Below, in pieces: positions 45,678-57,383 of a DNA stretch of 64,000 bases; positions within the stretch are counted from its first letter, which is position 1, and each line of letters opens with the position of its first letter. The DNA is from Trametopsis cervina. Its lineage: Eukaryota > Basidiomycota > Agaricomycetes > Polyporales > Irpicaceae. The stretch is taken from assembly GCA_022385755.1 (NCBI GenBank), contig MU278348.1, forward strand, positions 2,237,470 through 2,301,469, given 5' to 3'. The position numbers and the translations under genes were made by a program. The notes below the pieces were generated by a model that was not told where the DNA came from, made no database searches, and saw only the letters and a list, made by a program, of their open reading frames with translations.

Positions 45678-47160
45678 TTAAGCAACCCGTGTCTGGTATG
45701 GATGTTGTTAAAAGGCACATGGAATATAAGTAATCGATAAAAGACTAACCTTCTCCGCTTTTAGAGTCCTCATAAGCCCCTCGTATACATAGAAAGCACA
45801 CGCATTGACTGGGAATGCTCGTAGCACTGTAGGACTCAGCCCCGCGAAAAACCCACGAAAACCGGATCGCGCATGTATACGCCGCATAGTATGCAGGAAG
45901 GACGGCCTCGGCGCATCATGCGGCGTCGCCATCATGTTGCTTGTGCGGCACAACGTCAGTATGCAACACGAATGAGAGTTTGTGATATATAGCAACGTAC
46001 TTCTTGATGTTGTCAGCAGGAATGGCCATGAACCAGAACGCAAACGACCCAAGTCCGCCGGAGAGGAAGTTGGCAGTTCCTTCGCTTATCTGTGTGACAC
46101 GAGATCGGTTAGCGCAGCTCAGAGCGAGATGTACCGCGAGGTCATACCTCCAACTTGGTGCCTCGGAAGCCAGAGAAAGTTCTCATCAACAACTCAAAGG
46201 ATATAAACATCCACATGAAATTCGCGCGAAACGCGAGACTCCCTGTGAAGCCAGTCCATAGACCCATTACACCCTGTGCGCGTACGATTTGCCGTACACA
46301 ATCTATCGGCCCTTTATATATCCTGTCCACGACAGACCGTTGCATCTGCATTTGGAGCTTTACTAGAGTAGGTTCTGAGTTACATTCACGAATATACATT
46401 AGCGCACTTACTCTTCAACTGCTCCATTGGTGTAGCCAAAATTGTACTGGAAGCAAAATAAGCTACGCCCCGGATAGCTGGAGGGTATTCACCTCGTGAG
46501 ACCTGCGCCTAGGCCTGCTAAGGCATGTCCGGTCAAGGTAAGCCGTTGCTTGTCCGAACCTAAGACGGGTTCTGTAAAGTTTTGTCGAATAAGGAACAGT
46601 CGGTAGTTGTGGAGTGAGCCCATAAGCACAGAATCAATGGCTGCCCATCCAACTGCAGGAGGAGTTGCTCCTTTATACAGTGCAAATATTGACTGGACGA
46701 GTAGAAGTCAGTATGTAGCATCCGAGCAATGAACGGGGGTTTAGTGTACTTCATTTCTAACTGTTTTGAGCAGGCAGTCCATCGCCCCGCGATATGTACC
46801 CGGCGGAGAGCATTGTAGCCTTGTTTTGATTGTATCAAAGCTGGTTAGATGAATGGGATATAATGAGGACTTGTTCCTGTTCGAGGGCTATTAGCTCATC
46901 ATGTTACGGTTCACGGTACAAACTCACGTGAACAACTTCTACAATGCTGGGTCACACACCCATGGCCAACAGCAACCTAGTGCAATATATGGTATGTAGC
47001 ATAGTCACAGCAATGGCAAATATACGACATACCTTAGTCAAGCCTGAAGTTGTAATTCACGAGCGTGCCACGACAGTTGGCGAAACGTTTACTCACCACT
47101 ACCTACGCCTGCTATTGCTCCCACAATGCGAACGTGATTACTGTTCGCTGGATCCCCCAT
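45678..47160 (-). CDS. Mitochondrial carrier family protein (ornithine/carnitine-like branch)
   Basis: Inner-membrane solute carrier with the three SLC25 repeats. MGDPANSNHVRIVGAIAGVGSG starts at 47160. Exon 1 (47097-47160) is joined to an 11-nt exon (47033-47043) and a 17-nt exon (46960-46976), which give GLTK and VAVGH. The next exon (from 46840) reads GFDTIKTRLQCSPPGTYRG. Later come ALYKGATPPAVGWAAIDSVL, the second repeat around TPMEQLKSKLQMQ, AQGVMGLWTGFTG, ISEGTANFLSGGLGSFAFWF, the third-repeat signature AIPADNIKNN and FFAGLSPTVLRAFPVNACAF. The last exon is only TRVA and the stop (45678). The AVGHGFDTIKTRLQC and LHNYRLFL elements place it near fungal ornithine or carnitine-type carriers, but substrate cannot be told. 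Around nine exons. Confidence 0.85.
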
Positions 47161-47468
47161 GATCAATTTTGCGACTGAGCGAGACTTGACCACGAGTCGC
47201 GAGCAATACACGAGCTTGGCGAAAGACACAGAGCCGTTGGTCTCGCTGGGACTCGCTCAGGCTGGCTTCCGCGACGATCGGAAGGGCCGTGCGGGCCGCC
47301 AGCTGCTCCCACTTATGCTCTCACAGTGCCACAGTGGGTTGCTTCATCCACCATCGACCCTCTATCACGAAGCGAATCCCGGTGTGTATTTCAACTATAA
47401 CAGTCATACTATCGACTAATTGGTGCCAATAATTACCACTGCGCCGCCCAGTGCTTTCCACGGCAGTG
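47161..47468. promoter_or_regulatory. Divergent promoter region (carrier / F-box)
   Basis: Gap of 308 nt between divergent start codons. No coding frame of interest and no recognised element. Confidence 0.4.
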
Positions 47469-48952
47469 ATGGCCACCATATTCGATCTACCAATCGAGCT
47501 CGTCTGCATGATCTGCACAGACTTGGCCGCCACCGATATTATCCACTTATTCTCAATATGCAAGACGATGCATAACTACATGGCTGCAGAAGTCATCTGG
47601 GCTGATCTCTGCCTACGCTATGGTGTAAACGATACATCTGTTCTGGGCGGGGGCACGTTCTTCCACATATACTCTGGGCTACTTCACACGTATGGACCTC
47701 TCCTCGGATTGTGGGCCAGCGACCACCCATTTGTAGGCGACATCATTGAGTTCCGACTGGATACAGAGAGGCAAGCGATCGTCGGTGAAGCTTGGGACTT
47801 TCGAGAAAGCAGACGTAGGGAACAGCCAGTCATGCTTCCGAGCTATTACACGTTCCTGACAATAGCTCCACCTCCCACTGATTCTGCATCCCATCATGCC
47901 ATCTTTCAATGGCGATTTGGACCTCGTCGGGGACAGACCTGGAATAATACGGAGCTCCGCGCTCAAACGAACACCGCTGCTTTCCCAACTCTTCTGGTGC
48001 TATCGGAGTCACAACATACCCTCTATATACGGCAACAATTTGGCTCACACCTACAGCCAGATTTTCCTGTGACAACACATGATCCCTGGTATGACGATCT
48101 CAGAGGGTTGCCAAAGCTCAGAGTCGAAGAGTCGCCGACGCCGTACGAATGTCCTCAGAGCACATATGAGGGCCACCTCTTCTCTTTCATTTATATGCTT
48201 CCTGAAGGCAGCGTCAAACCTCGGGCGTTGTGTATCCGACCAGCACAGACCAGTTTATACGGTATAGAAGATTTCTATACCCCGCTGAGGTGGCACGACC
48301 GCCGGTTGCACTGGAGTGATGTCCGCGATATCAACGCGAGCCGCTCTGTCAATGGAGCTCGTGCCAGCGACAAGCGTTATTATCCACTGCGACTCACAGC
48401 ACAGCCTGTATCAGCGGAAATTCCCTCTGAGGGGGACTGGGATCCAAGCAGCCTGGAGGGGCTCTGGCTGGGAGACTATGACGCCCATGGGGTGGAGGTC
48501 CTATGGTTGACATACGACCAGCAAGCGAATGTCGTCCAGGCCTTGAAAGTCACTGGCGACCAGAATGTGCCGAGAGGTGCGATATCCTGGAGGATAGATA
48601 TCGGCGAGGAGGTCCCCATAGATACCCAGGAGAAAGAGCACAGTTTTCGTCGCGCCTCTCCACGCCGGCTGTATCGCGGACGAGGAACGGTCAGCCCGCT
48701 TGGGTTCTAGTGAGTTCACTCATAGATATCCCGCTTAATATAATTCAAACTCTCTACAGTGAAGAGGATACTGTACTCAATCTCGTGGGAATTGTCAGCA
48801 CAAATACAGTGGTGATTGAATGGACTGCGCTGGACCCAGGTCGCCTCTCCTGGTACCGACGATATACCCAGCGCGATCTCGCTGCCGAAACAAAGCCAGA
48901 CCCACTTCTACGCGTTCCGCCCCCTATTCTAGTACACTCAGATATAGCCTGA
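47469..48952 (+). CDS. F-box protein with FBXO31-like C-terminal domain
   Basis: Likely SCF ubiquitin-ligase adaptor. The F-box is IFDLPIELVCMICTDLAATD with IWADLCLRYG. Then YSGLLHTYGPLLGLWASDHP, as in FBXO31 and its plant and fungal relatives, where this leads into a beta-barrel substrate-binding domain. Further matches are SLEGLWLGDYDAHGVEVLWL and ALKVTGDQNVPRGAISW, the clearest signature. The gene has one intron: exon 1 ends TTCTA at 48711, exon 2 starts TGAAGAGGAT near 48761 and the junction codon is TAT (Tyr). So without splicing the reading frame ends in the TAG that straddles the donor site; with splicing it continues as EEDTVLNLVGIVSTNTVVIE to VHSDIA at 48952. Length about 470 residues. 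Target proteins unknown. Confidence 0.8.
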
Positions 48953-49148
48953 ACAGTTAATATAAACGAATGGGTGCTAACTTTTAGTACGTGTTGGAGA
49001 TACTTATAGTTATTTACTCGCTACGTATGCAGTAACCGTAGGCGCTAACAGATGTGATAACCGCGCGGTTCGACCACGTATGTCTATGTCATCTGTGAAC
49101 TCTCAACTACAGCAATCAATGCTTGTTCACCTTTAAACCCTTACGAAA

Positions 49149-50129
49149 ATGCCAGACGAGCAGACCAATAGCGAGCAATCACAGAGCTCAGCAACAGAGG
49201 ATAAGCAATGTCGCATATGCCTTGATGGAGAGGATCCCGAGCTGGGCCGCCTTATTCGACCATGCCTGTGCAAGGGCTCGGTCAGCGTAAGTATCGGGCC
49301 AGACAGACTGCATGCTATTGGATGTGCATCACTGAGCTTTGTTTGCAGTTCGTACACGTAAAATGTCTTCACAGGTGGCGAACCAGCTCTGCGTCGCAGA
49401 GTGCTTTCTTCAAATGTCCTCAGTGCGGGTACCAGTATCGGTTCGCTCGCACTCAGGCCCTGGGCATGGCGACCAATCCTGGTATGTAATACCACCTATT
49501 GCTACAAGGTTGGAACTCAACCACCTCGTTGTCAGTTGTCGTTGGCGGTCTCTCTGCTGTCGCATTTACATTCCTTCTCTTCTTCTCATCCTTCATTACA
49601 ACCTATCTCATCTCCTCAGGCCCCTCTCAAGACACATGGATTATCTTCAACCCGTTTGAGACAGTGCGAGAGATTATCCGTTCGGCCGTCTGTGGGCTTA
49701 CAGACATCGGGTGCGACGACGGCGTATTCGCCGGGTCAATGCGCTTCGGACGTGCTCGAGCTCAGTTCCGCGATCCTGAAAAGCCCCCTTCACTACTGCA
49801 GCGTTTCTTCCGACGCTTACTTCTCGGAGTTCCGACTGTGGGGGCCGGCTCACTCTTCACCATGCTCTTCAATTTACCATTCCCTGTCACTCATTGGATA
49901 AGAGCGCGCCTGCGGCGCTCAAGTCGGAACGCCTCTGACTTCACGACCCTGATCTTCGTTGGACTGGTCATCATTGGAGCACTCAAGTACGTACCTCAGG
50001 GAGCGACTCCATGATGTGCTGGCGGTCTAATGCACCTGCAGAGCTATGGTCACCGTGTACCGCTTCACAGAGCGCACTGTCAAGTACGTTCTACTCCGCG
50101 CTGAAGACGCTATTTTGGAAGTATCGTGA
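49149..50129 (+). CDS. RING-CH (MARCH-type) membrane E3 ubiquitin ligase
   Basis: Membrane-bound E3 ligase. The N-terminal zinc domain reads CRICLDGED, IRPCLCKGSV, FVHVKCLHRWR and FFKCPQCGYQ: the C4HC3 order (C-x2-C, C-x-C, H-x2-C, C-x2-C) of RING-CH domains. An intron separates KGSVS from FVHVKC. After it come two to three hydrophobic segments: VGGLSAVAFTFLLFFSSFIT, FTMLFNLPFPVTHWI and TTLIFVGLVIIGALKAMV. The C-terminus is ILEVS at 50129. About 250 residues, four exons. Related fungal proteins sit in ER or endosome membranes; location here is inference. It converges on Nup170, 202 nt away. Confidence 0.88.
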
Positions 50130-50331
50130 AGCTCCTTGATCGCGTTATTCGCTGTTCAGGAAATCTATGAATATCTTACAAAGAAGTATCGTTATTTTGA
50201 TTTTGGTTTTTCGTGTCATATTTATAGCATTGCCTTCCGCACAGTCAGGGCTGGATTAGTTCCCGGGAAGATCCCGTACATATGTAAATACAAACACACA
50301 TTATACACAGGGTATCGGTCTACACGTTATG

Positions 50332-53300
50332 CTACCATTCCCGCCGGAGCTGACGCTTCACAGTTTCGTATGCGGACTTCGTTTCCGTCCTGCTGTTCTC
50401 TACTTCAGCTAAGTACTGATCCACAGCTTGATCAATCCGGTACACAGGGAAGTCACCACGAGACGCAGGGGACTGTGGTCGCCTGACGTCGTCAAGCCAG
50501 TCTGTAAGAAGAACGGCGATGTCTGACGAAACAGCTTGCACGTTCGCCTGGTCATTGAAAGGCGGTATCTGAATAGAACGTCAAGACGTGCCGAAACTGC
50601 AACAATAAAATTAGCTTACCTGAGACTCGTACATCTCGTGGAAGACGTCCCACACTTCCGCATACGGCACACCGCACTGGACTAATATCCGAGGAGCCCA
50701 TCCATAAGGTAGGAGACCCTTGTGCGCCAGTCCAAAGCGGACAAGAAGGGAAGCGACGTGCCCTACAACAGTTGATGAGCGAGGTGAAGCACGCACAGAG
50801 TACGATAGCACTCACGGACGGGGAAAGCACTTTCAGATGGGTAAAAGCGCTGTCCCAGGGGAATAACCTTCGATACCAGTCGATCTGCGCCAACCTTTGG
50901 TTCGACACCGTCCAATGCTATATTTGCAAAATGAATTACGAAACGCAAATCAAAATCTGAGCGTGGACATACCAGCTTCGACTATTTTGTTCCATATAGG
51001 TCGGACAATAGCCTCGTCACGATGTCCGGCCACATGGAATATGAGGAGTTTCATATCAGGTAGATCAAATGGCTCGGCAAAGGCTTGGTACAGCTGTATT
51101 CTGGTCAGTAGTGGTCCATGATGCCTACAGATAGACCGACCTCGGTAATGTTGAACAATGTTTTTGAGAGCAAGCGGACTTTGTCTCCGTCAGGGCCAGA
51201 GTCGTTGACATGCGAGAGCAGGTTGTTGTACAACTCTAACTGTACTTGTGCCACTTCCAACTTCTCTTCCAGATCTGTGAGGAAAGCAATCGCAGTTTCA
51301 TGCCTTCCCCCCGCAGATATTGGATGAGATTTTGCGTTTCCTACGGCAAGTGTAAGATACTCCAAGCGAGCTTCGAGTGACAAATTGAAGCTGGGAATTG
51401 GATTAGTATACCACAGAGTATCCATCATTTGTTGGAAGGACCCACATTGTCGATTCCGCTAGTGCACCGAGAACTTCAGCAGCGCGTAGTGGCTGGCCAT
51501 CCTTAACGTAGAACTGCCACAACAGTTGATACTTTTGCACGGTCCCTGGTTCGCGTCGGAGATGAGCCTCAAGGTAGACAGGTCGCATCTCCAACAATTC
51601 GTCGGCCAGTCCTCTTTCGATAAGCCAGTCATACAAAGTCGAATGGAACATCTCATCTTCGGCTTGGAAAGCCAATTCGTAAGCATGCGTTCGAACTATT
51701 GCAGGGTCATCTATGTTTGTGGTGCCGGGTTCTGCGGCTGCGGCAGCACGCTCCTCGAAAACAGTCAGCGAATCAAGAACTAGATCGTAGCAATTTGCGC
51801 GTTTGGTCCAGAATTCTGAACGTGGATCATTGTCTGGAAGCCCAGCTGCCCAGTGCTCGCGACCTTGACCGTCCGGATCATATACTTGCGCGCAGAACAG
51901 TGGCAGATCAATAGCTCCTGAAGAGTCGGTGAGTACATCGAGGCGTGCAGAGGGCGACGGCATACCCTTAGCATAATTCAAGTGCTGGTAATCGCCACAG
52001 ATCTCTCTGAGCTTTTCAAACTCCAGGATGCGTGCTCCCTTGCTGAATAGCCTGCGAATGGCGTTTGGATATCATTGCAGCGCAGATACCGTGCCTGCTT
52101 ACCTCAGAGACTCGCCGAGCCAACGATGCCGCTCCGCGGGAATGTTCGTCTCAACGGCCTTCCGTATGTTCTCTTGGGCCTGTAGCGCAACGATAGGCAT
52201 ATAAACGCAAGGAACAGACGATCGATCACTGTACCTTGTAAAGGAGAACATCATCTGTGCTGCAGAATGAACCACACCGTTGCTGGAGAACCTCGCTGAT
52301 GGTGTCGACCTAGGGACAATCAGAAGGATAGCTACTTTGAGAAATTAGAACGTACACTGATTTGTTGCCCAATCTGCTGGTTTATAATGACATTAACCAA
52401 TGCACGCGAAGCTGACACGCCGTCTTGCGTTGTGATGAGCTGTTCGAAGGTAAGAGAGGTTACCTGTTTCTGAACGGCAGGATCGCATCTTGTGCTAGTT
52501 GTCAATTTCTACATGGTAGACTTCGAGTATAGGACTGACTGGGATATCAACTCTCCTAGGCGATGATCGGTCAGGAGCAGAATGAATGAAATAGCTTCAA
52601 TAGTTCGTCCGAGCAGAGCCAAAAGTTGAGCCACGGAACTTTGTTCCACCTGCCAATAACTGTGAATACAGAACGATGCTATATAGCGATTACTAACCTT
52701 CCATGCTTCTTGCTCTGTTGCAGCAGCTGATCGAGCCCCCGTGTGATCACCGGGCGTGGAGTGAAAGAGATGTGGACTATTGTCCAGCAAATCCTTTAAT
52801 GCATAAAGGTTTTTCTGAACCGTAACTAATACGTCGTCCGAGACGTTCGGTTCCTGCAGTCCTGCCGATCTAAAGGGTGGCAGTCTTTGAATTGAGAGGG
52901 AAAGGAATAGCGAAGAGGCCACATACCCAGCTTTCGTTAACTTTGCCTTCCAGAACGGACGAACCAGCCGCGCAAAGTACAAAGCCAGGCCTTCTCGCCT
53001 GCCACTGAATGTAGCCGTGCCAGAAGATACGGCATCACCTTAGCATATCATTAGCGCAAGACTCATGAGGAGTAGAAGGAGTCACACCTGTGCCGTAAGT
53101 TGTTCGCTCTGCCCATATGGGCCTCTCACCGAAATCATAGAATGCCTGTTTGGCCACTGCAGCGAGATCAGGGCTGACGGTGCTGAGAGTGCCGACAGCC
53201 TGCTCTGAAATCTCGAGGAAGGTATTTCCGCTGGCTATCGCAAGAAGCATGGCACATGTTTGGTCGCGGCCGAAACTACTCATAATCAGATAGGGTGAAG

Positions 53301-55333
53301 CGAGGCAGTGTGTAATCTCTTACCTGTCTCTGAACTGAATGAGGGGCTCAGCATTGCTTTCCGCGTGGAACTCTTCAATGACGGCCTTCAAGTAATCCAG
53401 TGACCTACGTTTCGCAAGGAAACTTAGTCCTGCGTTTGTCAGCACCATGAACTGTCGTGCGGGCTCAGAAAACTGCGAGGCCAATTCGTTCGTAATCGCG
53501 TAACTAGGTGAGTCGATAGGGCTGACCGCCGCTGCGGCTAAGGGGGGTCTGGGAACTGCTGCCATCGCCCAAGTTCGTCCTGGTATTGAGACCACAGAAG
53601 CGTTCTCGGTTAACGGGGGCCGACTGGGCCCAGGGTTCGTATTGTAAGTCTGCGCATACTGTGTCTGTGGCTGAGGAGGTGGTGCCGCGCTTACTTGGCC
53701 GAGTGTACCAATTCGTGTGACATCGGGAGATAGACAGAGAACATAGTCAGTGCCTTCAATATCTCCGGGTTGGGCTGCAATAATCAAGCCAGCGTCATAA
53801 CAAGAGTTTTCGAGGCCTTTGACGGTGAAAGTCTGGGCTGGTTGTTCGGGGCGAGAAGGGGGGGCACCATATGCCGGCATCGCATTCGCATACGGGTTTG
53901 TTTGTTCGTCAGGATGGCGAAGATTTGCGGGTGGAATCCGGACATGTATGAGCTGCAATGGCCTTTGTGACTGGCTCGAGCTCTGTCCGCCACCGTATCC
54001 ATAGCCATAGCCATAGCCTGCAACACCAGGGGCAAAATATAGCCTTACACCATTCCCAGTGATAGCCATCAGGTGTGGGCCATTCTGTGAGCGGCTTGGT
54101 TCAATAACGTGCAGAGCGATAATATTCCAAGTTTGTGGAGTGAGCGCAGGGGAGCCTGGAGCCTTGTCTTGTGCGGCTTTATACAGATTTGACAGCGTCT
54201 GCACGTGTTGTATCACCTTGTCGCCCGACGTCTTGTACACGGATATTGTGTGATTACTTGTCAGTGCATAGAAGCAGTTCCGAGAGAGGTCAGTGACGAG
54301 AGATATTATACGATCTGTAACAGATTAGAGTGAGTAAACAATGCGACTGGTGTCGACGTACCGCTCGTTTTGTTTGCATTCAGCATGGGCAGGAAGCTTT
54401 GAACCCCACCCACAGAGTGATTAATGACTTGGACCTTCTTCTCAAACCAGCCTTCCTTTTCTTGGTAGTGTAATTCATACAAACTACCGTCTTCCAGTCC
54501 AGCCATAAAAATACGACCATCCGCAGTACCAATAACAGAGGTCATCTCGACTTCCGTGGGTACAGACATGTCGGTGGCGTATAACTTGATTTCGTTGCGA
54601 GTGCGATTATTGAATGCAGCTGAAGGTGTGGAAGATACGCCAAGGAGTAACACTGAAACGCGGGTGCATATAACTAATAACCAAGATATTTCGTCAATGA
54701 ACACTCCCGGCTTTGGTTTGACCAGAGCGACGTGGGTGATGATGTCAGACTGGTCTGTGAAGGAGCTGAGCTCTTCCCTGGGATAACATGTAAGACTAGC
54801 CCTTCCAGTTATACATGCGACTCACCCTTCCATATAGTCCCAGAGGAATAAGCTGTGGTCAATACTGATCCACACTCTTTCCAGCTCCGGTATCAGGCCC
54901 ATGTACGTGTTCACGATCGCGCCTGAATGAATGAGAGAAGGAAGGGGGGAAACGTGTGTCGAACGTACTTTGATAATGCTGGAACAGGCTTTCCGGGATG
55001 CTAATCAATCTCCTTTTCTGAAATGGTACTCGATAGTCATCCTGAAACACACTATACGACGCGGAGGACGGTATTGCGGCTGTTAAGGTTGAGTGCATGG
55101 ACCCCTCACTTTCAGAATAATTGCTCACGATTAGTCAACATATCGCCGATTTCGGGGACTGCCTGTGCATCCTTCACAAGTTGGTCCTGTAGGACGCGAC
55201 TTGTGCTCTGCAGGGCGGGGAGGTCTAGGGAGGCAACAGGCCTCGGCACTGCCTGTGACTGGCCCAACCTTCCGTTCATAGATCTTGTCAAGCCATTCGA
55301 TTGCCGCGGAAATGAGGAGGGAATGTGCGACAT
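50332..55333 (-). CDS. NUP170: Nucleoporin Nup155/Nup170 (Nup157/170 family)
   Basis: Inner-ring scaffold protein of the nuclear pore. The start MSHIPSSFPRQSNGLTRSMN is followed by LQDQLVKDAQAVPEIGDML, and then SASYSVFQDDYRVPFQKRRL with ISIPESLFQHYQ; an upstream in-frame ATG exists. This matches the N-terminal beta-propeller of Nup155. Further marks: TSVIGTADGRIFMAGLEDGS with LYELHYQEKEGWF, TWNIIALHVIEPSRSQNGPH and LMAITGNGVRLYFAPG, followed by an unusual run of Gly-Tyr pairs. The second half is an alpha-solenoid (SFGRDQTCAMLLAIASGN; YLEAHLRREPGTVQKYQLLW), ending QLRREW. Roughly 1,300 residues from about twenty exons, in the usual range. Confidence 0.9.
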
Positions 55334-55561
55334 TGCAGGGGCCGCGGTACACGGTGGCGGGTTTTCAACAAGACGCGTTTTGAGCGACAGACGCATGCAC
55401 AATACCGAAGCGCCCGGTATGAATCTAGCGCTGAGCACCTTCCAACATGAAGTCGGCCCTTGCTGCGAATTCCCAACTCTCTCAGCCTATGCTGATCTAG
55501 CCATCTTTTTCTCTTCGCCATCCCCAAGCAGCGCCCTTTCCTACTCACCAGTCTATCTCTC
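55334..55561. promoter_or_regulatory. Short divergent promoter (Nup170 / RNase III copy 1)
   Basis: Only 228 nt separate the two divergent start codons, so the two genes probably share control sequences. No specific element is recognised. Confidence 0.4.
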
Positions 55562-56769
55562 ATGCCGTCATCTCGATACACAGCGATACAGAACGCCATC
55601 TTTCTCGCCATCGAGAAACCACACTTCGGCGCTGCGCTCCCACCTTTATCAGAGGAAGCGTGGCTCAAGATTCTACAACACAACTCACGTTCCTCTCACG
55701 ATGAAAATGAGCGGTTGGAATTCCTAGGGGATGCTCTGATGTACTCTACGCTGGGTCGGGAGTTGTACAAGCAGATTCCTGATGGCACACCTGGGCTCTA
55801 TACCGTACGTTGAAGTCATCTCAAACAACGAACTTGTCTACATAATTTGGCAGGACGTTCGCGCTGCCTTACACTCGAACGCGACGTTCTCTCGACTTGC
55901 AGAAAAACTCGATATCCTGGCTGTCAGCAGGAAGGTTCTCGACGCTTTGACCAGGCGTACATTTGGGGAAGGTTCTAGTGCGCCATCTAAGTCTCGGGGA
56001 CAGATTAAGGCAACCGCGGATCTCTTCGAGACTGTAATCGGAGCCTATTACATGGAACAAGGCTTTGAACGTCTATGCCAGTGGGTGGCTGAGCTATACG
56101 CGCCGCTTATCTCTGTGGGCAAGCGGGCTTTTCTGGACTAGTGCGTGATATTCGATGACGAGACAAACTTATCTTTTAAGATGCTCTAGTGTGCGCGACA
56201 ATAAGAAGCGTTCCTTTATTACAGCTCTGCCTCAGCACTGCGTTGGGTTGATCTCCAAGAAACCTCGTGTTGCCGCCACACCACCAAAACGGAAAAGGAC
56301 AAGAGTACGAACACCCGTCTACAGCCCGCTTAAATCTAAGCTATCGATGGGTCCTCGTCCTCATGCTGCGCACAAGTCTGACAATGGTGAGGCTTTATAT
56401 CATGACGATACATCAGTCGATATTCAAATTACGACATTAGCTTCAAGAACTGTTGCTCCTCGTACTTCTCTCCGGCATAGCCTCACTACGTCCAAGCTCT
56501 CGCACGCAAAGCCGAAGCCTATTCTCATTGACTTGACCGCTTTGGATGACGACAGTGACGATCAATCTACTTTCAGGCCAGTAAAGACCGCGTCAAGTAC
56601 TCTGCCAACCTCCCCAGTTTTGAAGCCTGTCTTGGTGCCTGTACAAATGGATCGAGCTGGGAAGATCAAACGAGACAGCGACGATAGTGACGATGAGCAG
56701 CGATTAGAGGACATGCTTCTGGGCGGCTCTTACTCCGACATGGACCTGTGTAGCTCCGACCTGAACTAG
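55562..56769 (+). CDS. RNase III-domain protein, copy 1 (with SUMO-interaction-like tail)
   Basis: Double-strand RNA endonuclease fold. The signature DENERLEFLGDALM (E and D of the first catalytic pair) and TADLFETVIGAYY with the later D and E are all present, so a catalytic centre is possible. The segments are split by an intron after GTPGLYT, before DVRAALHSNATFSRL. There is no helicase, PAZ or dsRNA-binding domain. A second intron follows FLD (donor GTGCGT near 56141), joining YVRDNKKRS. The C-terminal tail is basic (KRKRTRVR) and then contains ILIDLT followed by ALDDDSDD at 56521-56562: a hydrophobic core followed by acids, as in SUMO-interaction motifs. Relatives include single-domain fungal RNase III and mitochondrial ribosomal RNase III-like proteins. 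The next gene is a tandem copy. Confidence 0.82.
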
Positions 56770-57383
56770 GGAGACTGGCTTCGCCCAACCCGGAGGCGCC
56801 ATATCGCTTAATCTTGTCTGGGGCTTGTGGACATTACCTATTGTGTGCGTATTCCTATTTTCGTGGCTTCTCGATTTGTTTCTGTGATTCCTAGTACACC
56901 ATATCCCTATAACTATTCTCCAGCCTTCGTTAGGCAGCATTCCAATGACCTTACTACGTTTCTTATTCACTATATATTCATGGATCAAATACCTATACAT
57001 CTTTCTTGACGATATATCTTGGAATAGTTGCTATTTAGTACGGACAGTCTGACAGCGCCGGGATGCAGATCTATTGCTGGAACTGGCATCGTGTTCAACG
57101 TGGGATGTCGCATTTTCACCACAGGTCCTCACTTCAGAGTCGCACTGCACATCTAAAAATGAACCGAGAGGAGGGCAAACCCATGTGAATAGTTATCACT
57201 TACGCAGTCTCTAGTTAACCACACACGAGGCGCTACACACTCCAGACGACCGCTGAATTCCTCAATGACAACCCTACTTCCAACTCTACTCCCAACTCTC
57301 TTCAAGAGGTTATTAGGTAGGAACTCTGCAATCCGATCCCTTGCATATTCCTGATCACCTAGTAGGATCTCAATTTCTTGACA
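56770..57383. other. Intergenic region between the RNase III copies
   Basis: Gap of 614 nt between tandem genes on the plus strand. It is AT-rich and shows no coding frame with family resemblance. I saw no trace of a decayed third copy. Confidence 0.45.

Noticed and set aside
49040..49085. GCGCGGTTCGACCAC, looks like a tRNA T-arm (GGTTCGA)
   Set aside because: No D-arm, anticodon arm or acceptor stem could be paired around it.
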